From contig JAOTON010001669.1 in the NCBI GenBank assembly GCA_034440635.1, positions 1,431,501 through 1,495,500 of the forward strand: DNA of 64,000 nt, read 5' to 3'. Below the pieces are notes generated by a model that was given only the letters and a program-made list of their open reading frames with translations, was not told the DNA's origin and did no database searches. The DNA is from Lepas anatifera. Taxonomy: Eukaryota > Arthropoda > Thecostraca > Lepadidae. Made by a program: the position numbers and the translations under genes. This document shows positions 1 through 10,905 of this stretch, piece after piece (positions within the stretch are counted from its first letter, which is position 1; the number at the start of each line of letters is the position of its first letter).

Positions 1-650
1 TGAGTTATTCCGTAAAACCATTTTTCCATGTATTTCAATGGAGAGGTCATGCCTCGTACCTGACCTTAGGTCATCGATATCAAAACTACCGGAACATATT
101 TTAGAGAACTCGGTGGGGCCATTATGTGATATGAGTTTCAATTGGATAAGTTCACCCTGCTCCGACTTATGCTATCTTAAACTTTTTTGAGGTCGGGTCA
201 CTTGAACTGTACTGGTGACCTGACCTGAGATGACCTAACCTTAAAATTTTCACAGAAGTTGTAAAAATGATGAGGAAAAAGGTATACTAAGTACGGCGGG
301 CTACGCGCCGCCTTTTTTTGCTATCTCCGAAAAACCCGAGGGGGCAAGTACCCGCCCCCGTCAATGCGCGTGTTAGAGAACTCGATGAGCCCATTATGTG
401 ATATAAGTTTCAATTGGATAAGTTCACCCTGCTCCGGCTTATGCTATCTTAAACTTTTTTGAGGTCGGTTCACTTGACCTGTACTGGTGACCTGACCTGA
501 GATGACCTATCCTTAAAATTTTCACAGCAGTTGCAAAAATGATGAGGAAAAGGTATACCAGTAAAGGGCGCTGCGCGCCGCCGTTTTTCTGTTATCTCCG
601 AAAACCCGAGGGGGGCGGGAACCCGCCCTCTCGTCAATGCGCGTGTTAAC
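1..650 (+). mobile_element. TTAA-type AGGTCA-rich DNA element (family B), right end tandemly duplicated
   Basis: The stretch is dense in TGACCT/AGGTCA half-sites and ends in a GC-rich block closing with GCGTGTTAA at about 640-650, the terminus shared by several elements in this window. The last 275 bases or so occur twice: about 98-372 and about 370-650 both run from TTAGAGAACTCG through TGATATAAGTTTCAATTGG-like sequence to the GC-rich end. The left end lies outside the window. Similar sequence forms the right part of the element inside the SRP54 intron 4 fold-back (about 28800-29172). No coding capacity is visible, so it is non-autonomous. The family name is mine. Confidence 0.6.
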
Positions 651-1461
651 TGATACAATTCATCCGTGACGACGTCGAATCTCACCGATTCCGGTATTTC
701 AGTGACCTGATGAAGCCCCATTCTGCATCCATTTCCGTCCAGGACGATTACAGTGACCCGGCCACTGGCTAGTCTGACCCTGCTCCCACGGTATCATGCT
801 CTGATCCGCAGGCTTGTTTTGGTTAGAAGGGTCGAATTCATTTTACATAATGTTTAGGCATCTATACCTTACCACGCCCACCGCCAGCCGTCTGTAACAT
901 CAAAACCTCACGTGCGAGGGGCTGGGGTGAGCATCAGATTTTTCAGAGTCGGAGAAAATAGGCGCAGCGGACCACTTCCGCACTTGTCGTATAGCTTGTT
1001 CTTGATTCACTTCACAGCTTTGCCGAGGTGCAGGTAATTTTCTGCCAGGCTGTCGGCCCAGCTCAAGTGACCTCACATAAAAATCATTTAAGTAGCCTGT
1101 GGCCAAAGAAGGTGTCAATGATTGGCCTGAAATCTACATCAAATAATACTGCCATCAAACAAGGCGGTTGTAACGGGTTCTTACGTCGGTAACCCAGTGC
1201 CAGGTCAATGTGATGACTTCCCCATTACCATGAACAGAAAACGATCGGACAAAATCTACGATTGGGTAGAAGAAAAGATCAGAACGTTCTTCGAAATGCA
1301 AACAATCAGTGTTTTTAGGAAACTTCCGAAGATCAAGATCACCTAAATAAAAATTGGAGGAGACATATATCCCCTAAGAGGTGTTTCGGGCCACTCAAGC
1401 ACACTCAAGCAGGCTTTCATATTTCATTCAATATTTTTGCACCAAATAGGGAAAGGGCTTT
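651..1461. other. unassigned stretch between DNA elements
   Basis: I see no gene, RNA or clear repeat boundary here. Open frames are short and without recognisable domains. The region is bounded on both sides by TTAA-ended elements. Confidence 0.4.
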
Positions 1462-2517
1462 GTCAACACGCACCCCGCTGGGGTCCCTGGCATGACGCAC
1501 CCCGCTGGGGCGCGTTTTTCGCCCCCCTCCGTATCTCGTTCCCCACGAAAGTTAAAGGAAAATTACGGGCGGCCTTCGAAAGCTCTTGACAAGACGAAGC
1601 GATTTTATGCGAATAATTTTTATGTCAGGTCAATATTGAGGTCAGCATAGGTCTAAGAAGGTTCCTTAGGCTTACAATAGAGCAGTGTACGTTTCTCCTC
1701 TCTCTAGATCTGCCCTCAGGGAAGCTAGAGCCAATTTTTATGCATCATTGGATTCCTCTCATCGCGGCAAATCGAATGACGTATAATATGACCTTGCTAG
1801 GTCAAATAATGAAAATGACCTGAACTCGAGCTAGGTCAGGGTCAGAGAGTGACCTGGTATGGTCATGTTGCATATCAATCGACTCCCCGTGACAATATAA
1901 GCACAATGCAAGCAAAATGCGAGCTTTATCTCAATTCAGTGAGAAGTTATTGGCAAAACAATCACCCTATGCTCCCGTGACCTGACATGAAAATTGAGAG
2001 GTCAGATGCTAAAAAACTCAACTTTATGGTCAAGATCGTGGGAAGAATAGACTGTTTGAGGATTTAAAGGGATCGGATTTAAAGGGATTTAAAGGGAGGC
2101 TTTATCTATCCGGTATTTACTGCAAACGAGCCCTTTCTATTGTTCACCATAGACTTATAATGGGGTGACCAAAAAATTGACCCCACCTTAGGTCAACAAT
2201 ATCAAAATTCCGAGATAGCAGATTTTTAAATCCTAATGACCTTATCATATTGTGGAAGTTTCAAACTGATAAGTTTGCTGACGTTCCCTGGGCGCAGCTT
2301 CAAACTCGTGATTTTTTAGGTTTTGAGGTCGGGTCACTTGACCTTGAATAGCTCCTTGACCTGAAATGGCCTTAACTCAAAAATTTTGTCACACATGTAA
2401 AATTGATTAGGAATAATGTACTGTAAGTTTCGTTGTTCTGCGTCTCTTCGTTTTTGCGTTATTTGGAAAAAACTAGGAGAGGGCGAATTTCGCCCCCACC
2501 AGCGGGGCGCGTGTTAA
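1462..2517 (+). mobile_element. TTAA-ended DNA element, family A, complete copy
   Basis: Inverted ends read (T)CAACACGCACCCCGCTGG at the left and CAGCGGGGCGCGTGTTAA at the right, about 1.05 kb apart. The left terminal block is doubled: a second CGCACCCCGCTGGGG follows about 32 bases in. The interior carries many TGACCT/AGGTCA half-sites and no long frame. Two other copies at 6341-7358 (reversed) and 40601-42303 share the internal order, which supports these boundaries. A TTAA target with CACGCG ends would fit a piggyBac-like or other TTAA-specific mover, but no transposase is present to decide this. Confidence 0.7.
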
Positions 2518-3486
2518 CGTAATTGTGTATCTAGTGGCGTAACCACTGAATTTTTCATTCTGGTGCTGAGCCTGAGGGGCCCTCTTCCACTGGAAGGGGG
2601 CCCACCGGCCCAGGGGCCCACCAAGTACGGAAATAACTTTGAATTTACGTTAGCTGATGCAGTCCTTCGCCCCGATGGGGTGATTGAACACCCCCTTGGG
2701 TTTTTTCCGGTAGCATGAAAAATCGGCGACGCGAAGCGCCGCCGTACTTGGCACGCCATGCATGTGATCAATTTTGCAACTTTCTTCAAAATTTCAGGAT
2801 TGAGTCATCTCAGGCCAGGTCACCAGTGCAGGCTCATTTCATTTTATTTCATTTATTCAGGTTTATCAGCAACAGGTAGTGGAAAACCCAATTACAGCTG
2901 AAGTCGAGCAATAAAACAGCACACCAATGATTATTTACAATGCAACCGTGTAACAATGCAATGCAACCTATTCTTGCAACAGTGATATAAAACACTCGAT
3001 ATAAAATATACATGAAGATATGAAGATGAGGCATGTAAAAATACATCAGAAGCACTGCAATACATTAAGACATGAACAAGGGCATACAATAAGATAAGAA
3101 GCCTAAAATGGATGATCTTTAACATATTTCCTCACCCTGGCTCTAAAACTGCTGAAGGTGGAAGCGTAGAGGTCTGCCTCGGGACAGCGTTCAAGATGGT
3201 CATTAAAAGCAATCGCTGCCCTGCAAAATAAACCTCTTCTGACGCTCTTCACACGAGGCAGGGCAACGTGTAAAAGGTGGCTTTGCATCCCCCTGGTTCG
3301 CCGCTGAGATACATACATACATACATGGAGAGGGAAGCTCCCGAGCAGACGGGCGGAGTCCACCTTCCCGGTTATGATCTTGAGTACGAAGTAAATTTTG
3401 TACTGGAGTCTATTGTATTGTAATTGAGAATTGTACTCTGGGACAGACTGCTAATTTTGAAGAGCTTTAAGAAATCATTGTATGAC

Positions 3487-4328
3487 CAGTGGTGGATCCA
3501 AGGGGGGCAAAAGGCATTTTCCCCCAACGGAAAATATCGGGCAAAACTATGTTTTTGCCCCCAAAGTGATCGACCTCCTTTTTCCCCGACTCCTTTTTAG
3601 GTTATAAGCAAGATTTTGGTGTTTCAACTCTCGACTTCAAAACAGAACCAGTTTGTATTTGTATTTGTATTTATTCAGTATATATGAGCAACAGGATTAT
3701 CCCACTTACAGCTCAAGTCAATGGATAAAAATACGTGAATATTTACAAGAGATGATGAACTGATAGTCACATATACAGTTACAACCGCAGAAACATTAAA
3801 TTCAAATAAACATGTAAATATTAAAGAAAAGCATGATGCCATAAAACAGTGAAATCCTAAACCATGGGTTCACTAAAACGGATGATCCCTAAGATATTTA
3901 ATGACGGAGGATTTAACGATGAGAAACTAGAGATAAAGGGTCGATGGTGGATACTGCTGACATGATGATTAAAAGCGCGAACTGCACGGATGAACAATCC
4001 ACATCTCACGGTTTCTCTCTCCAAAGGATTGTGCGGTGGTTTTGCCCCCTGGTCCGACGCTGACATGCAACGGTGGTGCCGGAAGGCGGATCCGTTCTGT
4101 GGATGATAATTTTGTAGACGAACAGAATGTCGCTTTGGCCTTTTGAAGTGAGTAATTTTGAAACTACAGTGACATTAAGTTGGGAACCAGTTAAGTTCAG
4201 TGTAAATATTGGTCCTTCGACTAAAAAGTATCTCGAGGCCATATTTTTCTTCCCGTGACGTTTTTTTTTTTTTTTTTTTTTTGACATTGGTTTGCCCTTC
4301 CCAAACCCAGCGGCTAGATCCGCCACTG
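3487..4328. mobile_element. hAT-type MITE (CAGTGGCGGATC family) carrying a LINE insertion
   Basis: Terminal inverted repeats read CAGTGGTGGATCCA at the left and GCTAGATCCGCCACTG at the right. An exact 8-bp direct repeat TGTATGAC lies at 3479-3486 and 4329-4336, the target-site length of hAT transposons. Without the inserted LINE the element would be about 310 bp and aligns by eye with the 381-bp copy at 45019-45399 (GCAAAACTATGTTTTTGCCCC, then the GATCGACCTCCTTTTTCCCC region). A poly-T run of over 20 lies at 4260-4282. It has no coding capacity and needs a transposase from elsewhere. Confidence 0.85.
3654..4183 (-). mobile_element. LINE 3' end inserted within the MITE
   Basis: The insertion is flanked by the 9-bp direct repeat GAACCAGTT (3645-3653 and 4184-4192), which is single in the uninterrupted MITE at 45019-45399. 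The + strand starts with GTATTT repeats, that is, an AAATAC-type tail on the minus strand. Minus-strand frame 4066-3857 ends in R-C-G-L-F-I-R-A-V-R-A-F-N, related to the other LINE tails here. Target-primed insertion with 5' truncation explains the tail, the duplication and the short length. Confidence 0.75.
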
Positions 4329-5177
4329 TGTATGACATGGTATGACAGATTAAGTGACCTCACCTCCAAAATTGTTTAAGGTGGCAAGAAATAAGTAAGA
4401 AATGGATGAATCTATGGGATTAAAACTTATACCGCATAATGGGCCCTCCGGGTGCTACAAAACATATTCCGAGATTTTTCATATATAGATGGCCAAGGTC
4501 ATGTGCGGATCATTACCTCTCCATTGGAAACGCATGGGGAAAATAAGAATTCAGCTGTATTTGTGCAGATACAGTTGAGAGTACCTTTGCATTCTCCAAA
4601 CCGTAGTATTTTGGGCCCCTTTCCAGGTTCATGTTGCAATTTTTGACCTGTGACCTCTGACAGGGCATCTGGGGCTAATTAAGCATGCTTTTAGACTCGA
4701 GTCAATAACTTTGCAGGAAATGATGATAGATATTTTATTTTGATACCATTACATTTAGCTTGCTATTGCGAGTCGATTGATATGCATGTTGACTATGATA
4801 GGCTGGAAAGTGACCTTGACCTGACCTGAGGTCAGGTTTTTTTTTAATTTTGACCTAGTGTAGTCAAATTATACATCATTCGATTTGCCGTAGCGAGTGA
4901 AAGCAATTGGTCTCTAAAAAATTATTCTAACTCAACTCTATCAGACGTTCAAGCCCAAAAACACTGCTCTAATATGCAGCCTTCTTTGACCTGTCATGAC
5001 CTCAATATTGACTTGATCCAAAATGTGGCAAATTTAGATTCGTCATGAATTTTTATGAGCTGTCCACCAGTCTTTACGTTTTTTTCGCTATTCGGCATAG
5101 GAGCCGAGTTCGAGGGGGTGTTTTAACAACCCCGCCAGGGCAAAGGTGGCTCGGATGCCCATCGGGGCGGGGGTTAA

Positions 5178-5340
5178 CCACCAACTGCCGGGGTTATACA
5201 GCGTAGCCAACTCTCACACTGTTGGGAGGTATTTGGTGGATCAGATCGACTTATTCAGAGGCTCCGCGTCTCTTGAACCCGGGACCGATGGCTTAGTAGA
5301 CAGACGCGCTGTCCGCTTAGCCACCCATCCCCCTGCTTCA
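5178..5340 (-). mobile_element. tRNA-derived SINE, decayed
   Basis: On the minus strand the right part gives a tRNA-like head with a B-box-like GGGTTCAAG (+ strand CTTGAACCCGGGACC near 5273-5287) and an A-box-like GGCTTAG. The left part gives the shared body (CACCAACTGCCGGGGTTATAC and GTAGCCAACTCT on +). The same body occurs near 10520, 10725, 21520 and 57690, so this is a dispersed family. It is not a functional tRNA. Confidence 0.6.
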
Positions 5341-5639
5341 GGGATCCTGGTTCAGGAGGCCGACTCCCACCAGGGCTTCTTTCCCTTGGGGTCCCTGCCA
5401 CAGAAACCAACTGTAATTACGGGCCCCTGCCCCATATGGCTGACTGCAGCAGAGCCCTCTGACCTCGAGCCCGGACTGTGGCCCCTGGCTCTGGAACTGA
5501 CTGTGATTAGGGACCCTTGTTTCTGGATTCTACTTCCACAAAGACCCCTTCCGCTGGACCCCCAGCCAGTGATATTAACTGCTGCAGGGGGCCCTCTGGC
5601 TCTGAAGGCAACTGCTCACTGATTCTAGTCCATAGGCGT

Positions 5640-6340
5640 AGGAACTGGGGGGACCAGGGGGGCCACTGCCCCCACACTTCTCTGCGATTGGCCCCCTGCA
5701 ACGGAGATTAGAATATCAGCAACTTACTTGTGATGATTATTGGGGCTTATCGAAGCACCACTGCGGTCATGGCGTCAACTCTTCCTGTTGAAGGGTTTTG
5801 GGGCCGCTTGCCCTTGTTGGCCGCGGGCCTTGACCCGGTCGGCTGCGTGGCTGCCCCCACCCCCCCAACTTACTTGTGCCCCTTTACTTTAATTAAACTT
5901 ACTTGTGCCCCTAAACCTATATCAGGTCCTATGAGTCGATTTTAAGGCCCCTGAGCTTTTCGGGGCCCCTGAATTGGCCTCTGATGCATACGAGCTAATC
6001 TGGGCCCCTTGAGCTGAACTGAGCGCCCCTGCGATGGTTTGGGCAGCATGAACTGTTCTAGGGTCCCTAAGCTGAGTAAGGAGCCGTGAGCCTGAATGGG
6101 GCCCCTTGAGTTGGCCAAAACCCTTTATCTGCCGACCTGGGGGCCCCCGAGCTGATCTGGGACCGCAAAGCTAATCTTGGCCCCTGTGCTGCATGGGAGG
6201 CCCTAAACTTATCTGGGGCCCCTGCACAGTAATAGGGCCCTTGACCTGAACTTGGGATTATAAGCTTTCATTGGAACCCTGAACTTTTCTGAAACCCTAT
6301 ATGTATAAGCCGGCAAGGGGCCCTGAGCTGAGCCGGGCCC
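5640..6340 (+). repeat. degenerate GAGCTG/GGGCCC minisatellite, left part
   Basis: From about 5930 the sequence is a loose tandem series of units of roughly 30-45 bases built on CCCCTGAGCTGA and TCTGGGGCCC. A decayed SINE occupies about 5733-5860 (GGGGCTTATCGAAGCACCA, a body signature). The array stops at 6340, where a TTAA element is inserted, and resumes at 7359 in the same orientation. Confidence 0.6.
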
Positions 6341-7358
6341 TTAACACGCCCCCGCTTGGGGGCGAAATTCGCCCCCTCCTGGTTTTCTCCAGATAGCTCA
6401 AAAACGAAGAAACGCAGAACAACGAAACTTGCAATACATTATTCCTAATCAATTTTACATATGTGACCAAATTTTTTGAGTTAAGGTCCTGTCAGGTCAA
6501 GGAGCTATTCAAGGTCAAGTGACCCAACCTCAAAACCTAAAATCACGAGTTTGAAGCTGCGCCCAGGGAACATCAGCGAACCGATCAGTTTGAAACTTCC
6601 AAAATATGATAAGGTCATCAGGGGCTACAAGTCTGCTGTCTTGGAATTTTTATATTATTGACCTAAGGTGGGGTCAATTTTTTGGTCACCCCATTATATG
6701 TCTATGGTGAAAATAGAATGTGCTCGTTTTCAGTAAACGCAGGATAGATCAAACTGAAAATCCTCAAACCGTCTATTCTTACCACGATCTTGACTATAAA
6801 GTTGAGTTTTTGAGCATCTGACCTCTCAAAGGTCATGTCAGGTCACGGGAGCATAGGGTGATTGTTTTGCCAATAACTTCTCACTGAATTGAGATAAAGC
6901 TCCCATTTTGCTTGCATTGTGCTTATATTGTCACGGGGAGTCGATTGATATGCAACATGACCATACCAAGTCACTCTATGACCCTGACCTAGCTCGAGGT
7001 CAGGTCATTTTCATTATTTGACCTAGCAAGGTCATATTATACATCATTCGATTCGCCGCGATGAGAGGAATGATGATGCATAAAGATTTGCTCTAGCTTC
7101 CCTGAGGGCAGATTTAGAGAGAGAGAGAAACGTACACTGCTCTGTTGTAAGCCTATGGAACCTTCTTAGACCTATGCTGACCTCAATATTGACCTGACAT
7201 AAAATTATTCGCATAAAATCTATTCGTCTTGTCAAGAGCTTTCGAAGGCCGCCCGTAACTTTCCTTTAACTTTCGTGGGGAATGAGATACAGAGGGGGGT
7301 GAAAAACACCCCCAGCGGGGCGCGTCATGCAAAGGAACCCCAGCGGGGCGCGTGTTAA
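6341..7358 (-). mobile_element. TTAA-ended DNA element, family A, reversed copy
   Basis: The ends are TTAACACGCCCCCGC (6341) and GGGGCGCGTGTTAA (7358). The doubled terminal block lies at the right side (AGCGGGGCGCG twice, about 7314 and 7342), consistent with reverse orientation relative to 1462-2517. Internal landmarks match that copy in reverse order, including CTCACTGAATTGAGATAAAG and GGTGGGGTCAATTTTTTGG. Both flanks are the same minisatellite, so the host sequence before insertion can be inferred: one TTAA inside the GAGCTG array. This is the clearest evidence that TTAA is the target. Confidence 0.75.
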
Positions 7359-8340
7359 GCTAATCTGGTCATCTGAGCTAATACGGGCCCCTGCGTTGAA
7401 CCGAGGACCGTTGAGATGGTCTGGGACCCCTATAAGGCTTTACAGCTACTGACCTGGGGGCCGTGAGCTTGAATGGGCCCCTTGAGCTGTTCTGAGACCC
7501 TATACCAGCCGACCTGGGGGCCCCTGAGCTGAGCTGGCCCCCAAAACCAGTCTAGGCCCTAAGCTAATCTGGGCACCCATGTGCCTAACTGGGCGGCCCC
7601 TGAACTGGTCTGGGGCCCACTGCATAGTTTGGGGCCCCTGAGCTGAGCTGGGGGCATTGAGCTTGAATGACCTCTTATGCTGTTCTGAGAGCCTAAATAG
7701 GCCATCCTGGAATCCCTAAGGTCAGCTTGGGCCCTAAGCTAATCTGGGTACCCCATGTGTTTAACTGGGGCCTCTGGTCTGGTATGGATCCCCTGAACTA
7801 TTCTAGAATCCCTGGGCTAAGCTGAGGGCTGTTAGCTTGGATGGAGCCCCCTGAGCTGGTATGAGAAGAGACCCTATATCAGCCTATCTGGGGGCCCTGA
7901 GCTGAACTGAGCCTCCAAGCTAGTCTGGGGCCCCCTGTTCTGAACAGGGGCCTTGAGCTGGTCTGGGGCCCCTGAATTGTTCTAGCGTCACTGAGCTAAG
8001 CTGGGATCCGTGAGCTTGAACAAGCCGCTTGAGCTATTTTGAGACCCAATATAACCTAACCTAAGGACCTCTGGGGTGAACCGGGCCCCTAAGCTAGTCT
8101 AGCCCCCTGTGCGAATCTGGGGCTCCCCTGTGCTGAACTTCTAGGGGCCCTGTACTTATGCGGGGTCCCTTGATAAGGGGGGGGTGTGGGGTGTGCTGCC
8201 CATAGTCCGCCAAGGTGACCAGGTTGGTAGTATTATATGCTGGTCCCGAGGCCATCTGGTCTGGGCCCCCTGAGCTGACTGATTTGGGTTCCTGAGCCAT
8301 GGTCTGGATCTTGGGGCCCTCCAAGATAATTTGGCGGTCC
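7359..8340 (+). repeat. degenerate GAGCTG/GGGCCC minisatellite, right part
   Basis: This continues the array interrupted at 6340, with repeated forms of CTGAGCTGAGCTGGG, GGCCCCTGAGCTG and GTCTGGGGCCC at irregular 25-50-base spacing. Frames crossing it are artefacts of the repeat. Related arrays lie at 50450-51240 (other orientation) and 63295-63688. Confidence 0.6.
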
Positions 8341-9280
8341 CTGGGCGGCATAGGCATAGGATCCCGGGGTCAGGGGATACTGCCCCCTTTTCTGTGGTGG
8401 GCCCCCGCAACGAATATACAAATATCAGCAACTGTAATATAGAACAAGAAACCCAAACGGGCCCGATAGCCTGCCTGGGAAAGTTCCAGTTCCGTAGTAT
8501 GTCGCGTGCAAGCCCCTGGAGGAGGAGCGCTTCGTGAAAAAGGCCAAGGCACCTACTACCCGAGTGTTTCCAAATGAGCCCCGAGAACTGGACCCAATCA
8601 AACTCCATCTCATATCAATCCCAACACAAAACATGCATTGGACACGCACCCCGCACCAAATGCCGAGCAACAGTCGTCCCTGAGCCATCGAAAGGCGCGT
8701 CGACGAGGCCGGCCGTCTTCTACTACGTAGTGAAAAACAACAATACGGAACTATACAATGAAAGGAAACAGCGGAAAATAACGTAAGAAGTCTTACATAT
8801 GGTGCATGCCAGTGTGTATTAGGTTGTGTCAATATATGGAAAATTGAAAAATGAGATTTTACCCCATGATTTCCAGTTCTATTATGGTCTAATGAAAAAA
8901 TAATCAAAGCCAACAATAGTCTAGGTCCTCTTAACTATCCTGTTTTCGACTGAAACATGCATTTCTAGGTTTTCTGGGGGCATTCAAACAACTTTCACCA
9001 AGAGCATTGCTCTTTATATTTGCAGATGTTTCGGCTTTTTTATCGCATTTACAAAGTATAAAACAAGTGTTTAGAAAGGGCACAGACAGTGCCTTGATAT
9101 CAAATGACCACCTTCTTTATGCCAAGATAACTTTGAATCACCTGTTCAAACACAAACGAGAAGAGCTATTTTGGGTCATTTCGGGCTCCATCTTTAGAGC
9201 ATTAGGGATTGGTTCAGGGAAAGGATAGTCACAATTAGTCTAGCTGTATTTCGAGGCCTAATATACAGAGTTTCGGATTG
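8341..9280. other. unassigned stretch with a short dispersed repeat
   Basis: About 8380-8475 (TTTTCTGTGGTGGGCCCCCG, then ACAAGAAACCCAAACGGGCC) recurs at about 60130-60225 just before a family C element, so it is a dispersed repeat. The rest has only short frames without recognisable domains. Confidence 0.4.
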
Positions 9281-9289
9281 ATTAAAACT

Positions 9290-9800
9290 TCCATCTACTT
9301 GATCGCCAACTTTTTGATGCCGAGGAGGTCCTGCTTACTGTTGATCCTGGGCAGCAGTTTTGTGAGCTGGGCCCATAGCCTGATAAAACCATTCCTCTTC
9401 GAGCACGACAGACATAATTGCAGCTGTCATTTTCTTTACAGACGTGGCAGCTACAGCCATGACCTGTGTGTGGCAGACGAAGTGCTCTACCTCCATGGGC
9501 TTCCACATGAACCCTGAGAACTTGGATTTGATCAAGCTGCAGGTGATGATAGGCTCGGTGACCCCGTCCCAGTCAATCATCTTTTTTAGGAAGGTCATCT
9601 GTATGTTGACGTAGGCCAGGGTACGCGGCCTGAGGGAGGTTTTCCCACCTCCAGCTCCCCTCTGATGGAGATGATCTTGTGGAAGGTGATCCTCCTCTCC
9701 TCCTCCTCATTGCAGAGCATGCCATGGTCATCAAGATCTCCTCGGAGTGAGCAAACCATTCAGAGGAGCACACGGTCGGCATGACAGTCAATTGCACCAT
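9290..9800 (-). pseudogene. unidentified pseudogene, inverted copy 1
   Basis: On the minus strand several frames together give protein-like text. The first is V-Q-L-T-V-M-P-T-V-C-S-S-E-W-F (about 9798-9750), then E-E-I-L-M-T-M, then R-I-T-F-H-K-I-I-S-I-R-G-E-L. It continues as a longer frame (9598-9335) with I-I-T-C-S-L-I-K-S-K-F-S-G-F-M and a final L-L-G-I-K-K-L-A-I-K. Frameshifts and stops separate the parts. The copy on the other strand at 9950-10985 has the same order of motifs. I do not recognise the family; it could be an old duplicated gene or a mobile-element protein. Confidence 0.5.
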
Positions 9801-10522
9801 CTAGGGCTGGATCCTGAGGCATGAGAGCTAGAATAGTACGTTTCTGGGACCGTCTTTCAAGCTGTTGCTTACCTTCATCTGGAGTCAGAAGGGTAATTGG
9901 GACTCGGTAGGAATCTTCGCTATCATTACCGAGCCTTACTTTCCCTACTGACTACAGGTGTAGACCAGCAAAGGCTGGCTGGACAGCCTTCGGGACATCA
10001 TGTTCGAGCTCTCCTGCCTCCGTGCCCAGCCCAAGGCGGTGCAGTTGAATGGCATACCCTCGGTGTGCTCTTCTGCATGGTTCGTTCACACCTAGGTGAT
10101 CCTGATGACCATGTTCCGCAGTGAGGAGGACGAAGTTCGTCTTTGCCAAGATTATCGCCATCAGAGGAGAGCAGGAAAAGGAGAACACCTCCCTCAGGCT
10201 GTGGATCATGCCCTGCCTCAACACACAGGCTTCTGTCCTCAAAAATATAATCGACCGGAAGGCCACCACCGTGTTTATCATGACCTGCAGCTTGACCAAG
10301 TGCAAGTCGCTAGAGTTTATGGGGAAGCACAGGTAAAGTACTTCCCTTGCCGACCACACATCGGCCATAGAAAGAGCTGTAAAGGAAGTGACAGCTGGAG
10401 CCAGTTCAGTCTGTAATGCTGAGAGGAGGAATGGATTCATCGGGCAAAGGGTATAGCACATCGAACTGGTGCTCAGGATCAACAGCAAGCTGGACCTCCT
10501 CGGCATGATAACAATAATGTTT

Positions 10523-10660
10523 GGGGCTTAGCGACGCACCAACTACCAGGGCTATATGGCGCCGCTAACTCTTTGCCTGCTGGAAGGGTTTCTCGACAGC
10601 CAGATGGATCTTAGTTTAGTGAATCCGCCCGGCCTTGAACCGGGGTTGGCCGCGTGGAAA
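10523..10660 (-). mobile_element. tRNA-derived SINE copy, truncated
   Basis: Body signatures GGGGCTTAGCGACGCACCAA and CTACCAGGGCTATATGG are followed by a decayed tRNA-like head (GCCCGGCCTTGAACCGGGGT, CCGCGTGGAAA). Its orientation is minus. It lies immediately left of a second copy, so the two are in tandem. Confidence 0.55.
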
Positions 10661-10667
10661 CAAGCAT

Positions 10668-10905
10668 ATTTATATTTTGGGGCTTATTTCATATTTTGGG
10701 GCTTATTTCATATTTTGGGGCTTATCGACGCACCAACTGCCAGGGTTATTTGGTGTAGCTAACACTTCCCTGTTGGAGCGGTTTCTTGGCAGTCAAATTA
10801 GTCAAATTGATCCTTGCACCAGGAATTTCCCGGGCCTTAGACCCGGGTCGGCCGCGTGGAAAGCAAGGCTGCTAACCACTATACCACCATGCGCCCACCT
10901 CCTCG
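10668..10905 (-). mobile_element. tRNA-derived SINE copy with triplicated tail
   Basis: On the minus strand it begins at about 10905 with a tRNA-like head: an A-box-like TGGTATAGTGGTTAGCA, then CTTGCTTTCCACGCGGCC, then a B-box-like block in GACCCGGGTCTAAGGC. The body follows (CTACACCAAATAACCCTGGC, then AGTTGGTGCGTCGATAAGC). The tail unit AAATATGAAATAAGCCCCA is repeated about three times (10668-10722). The insertion breaks the pseudogene between L-L-G-M and L-L-G-I-T-K-L. Confidence 0.65.

Larger units (their letters stand above)
2828..4352 (-). mobile_element. 5'-truncated non-LTR retrotransposon (LINE), interrupted by a MITE
   Basis: Read on the minus strand, 3363-3103 encodes the C-terminal tail of a LINE reverse-transcriptase polyprotein. 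It contains S-Q-R-R-T-R-G followed by K-S-V-R-R-G-L-F-C-R-A-A-I-A-F-N. The same tail motif (Q-R-R-T-R-G, R-G-L-F) occurs in the LINE pieces at 3654-4183 and 60797-62876. The 3' end at 2828-2860 is A-rich on the minus strand. A short TACA run at about 3308-3324 expands the coding part. The 5' part continues past the hAT MITE (3487-4328) to about 4352. It is a dead copy. Confidence 0.65.
2660..5176 (+). mobile_element. AGGTCA-rich DNA element, family C, interrupted by nested insertions
   Basis: The left part (about 2660-2827) matches the start of the copy near 60230. It reads GCCCCGATGGGGTG, then the GCCGCCGTACTTGGCAC block, then TCTCAGGCCAGGTCACCAGTGC. The sequence resumes at about 4353 with AAGTGACCTCACCTCC and runs to the right end GGCGGGGGTTAA at about 5176. 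The 1.5 kb between is foreign: a LINE 3' end that itself holds an hAT MITE. Uninterrupted sequence across the join is seen in the copies near 54340 and 60410. No protein is encoded by the element itself. Confidence 0.65.

Noticed and set aside
8156..8608. 150-codon minus-strand frame
   Set aside because: Half of it crosses the GAGCTG minisatellite and the rest a dispersed repeat; no domain and no splice context.
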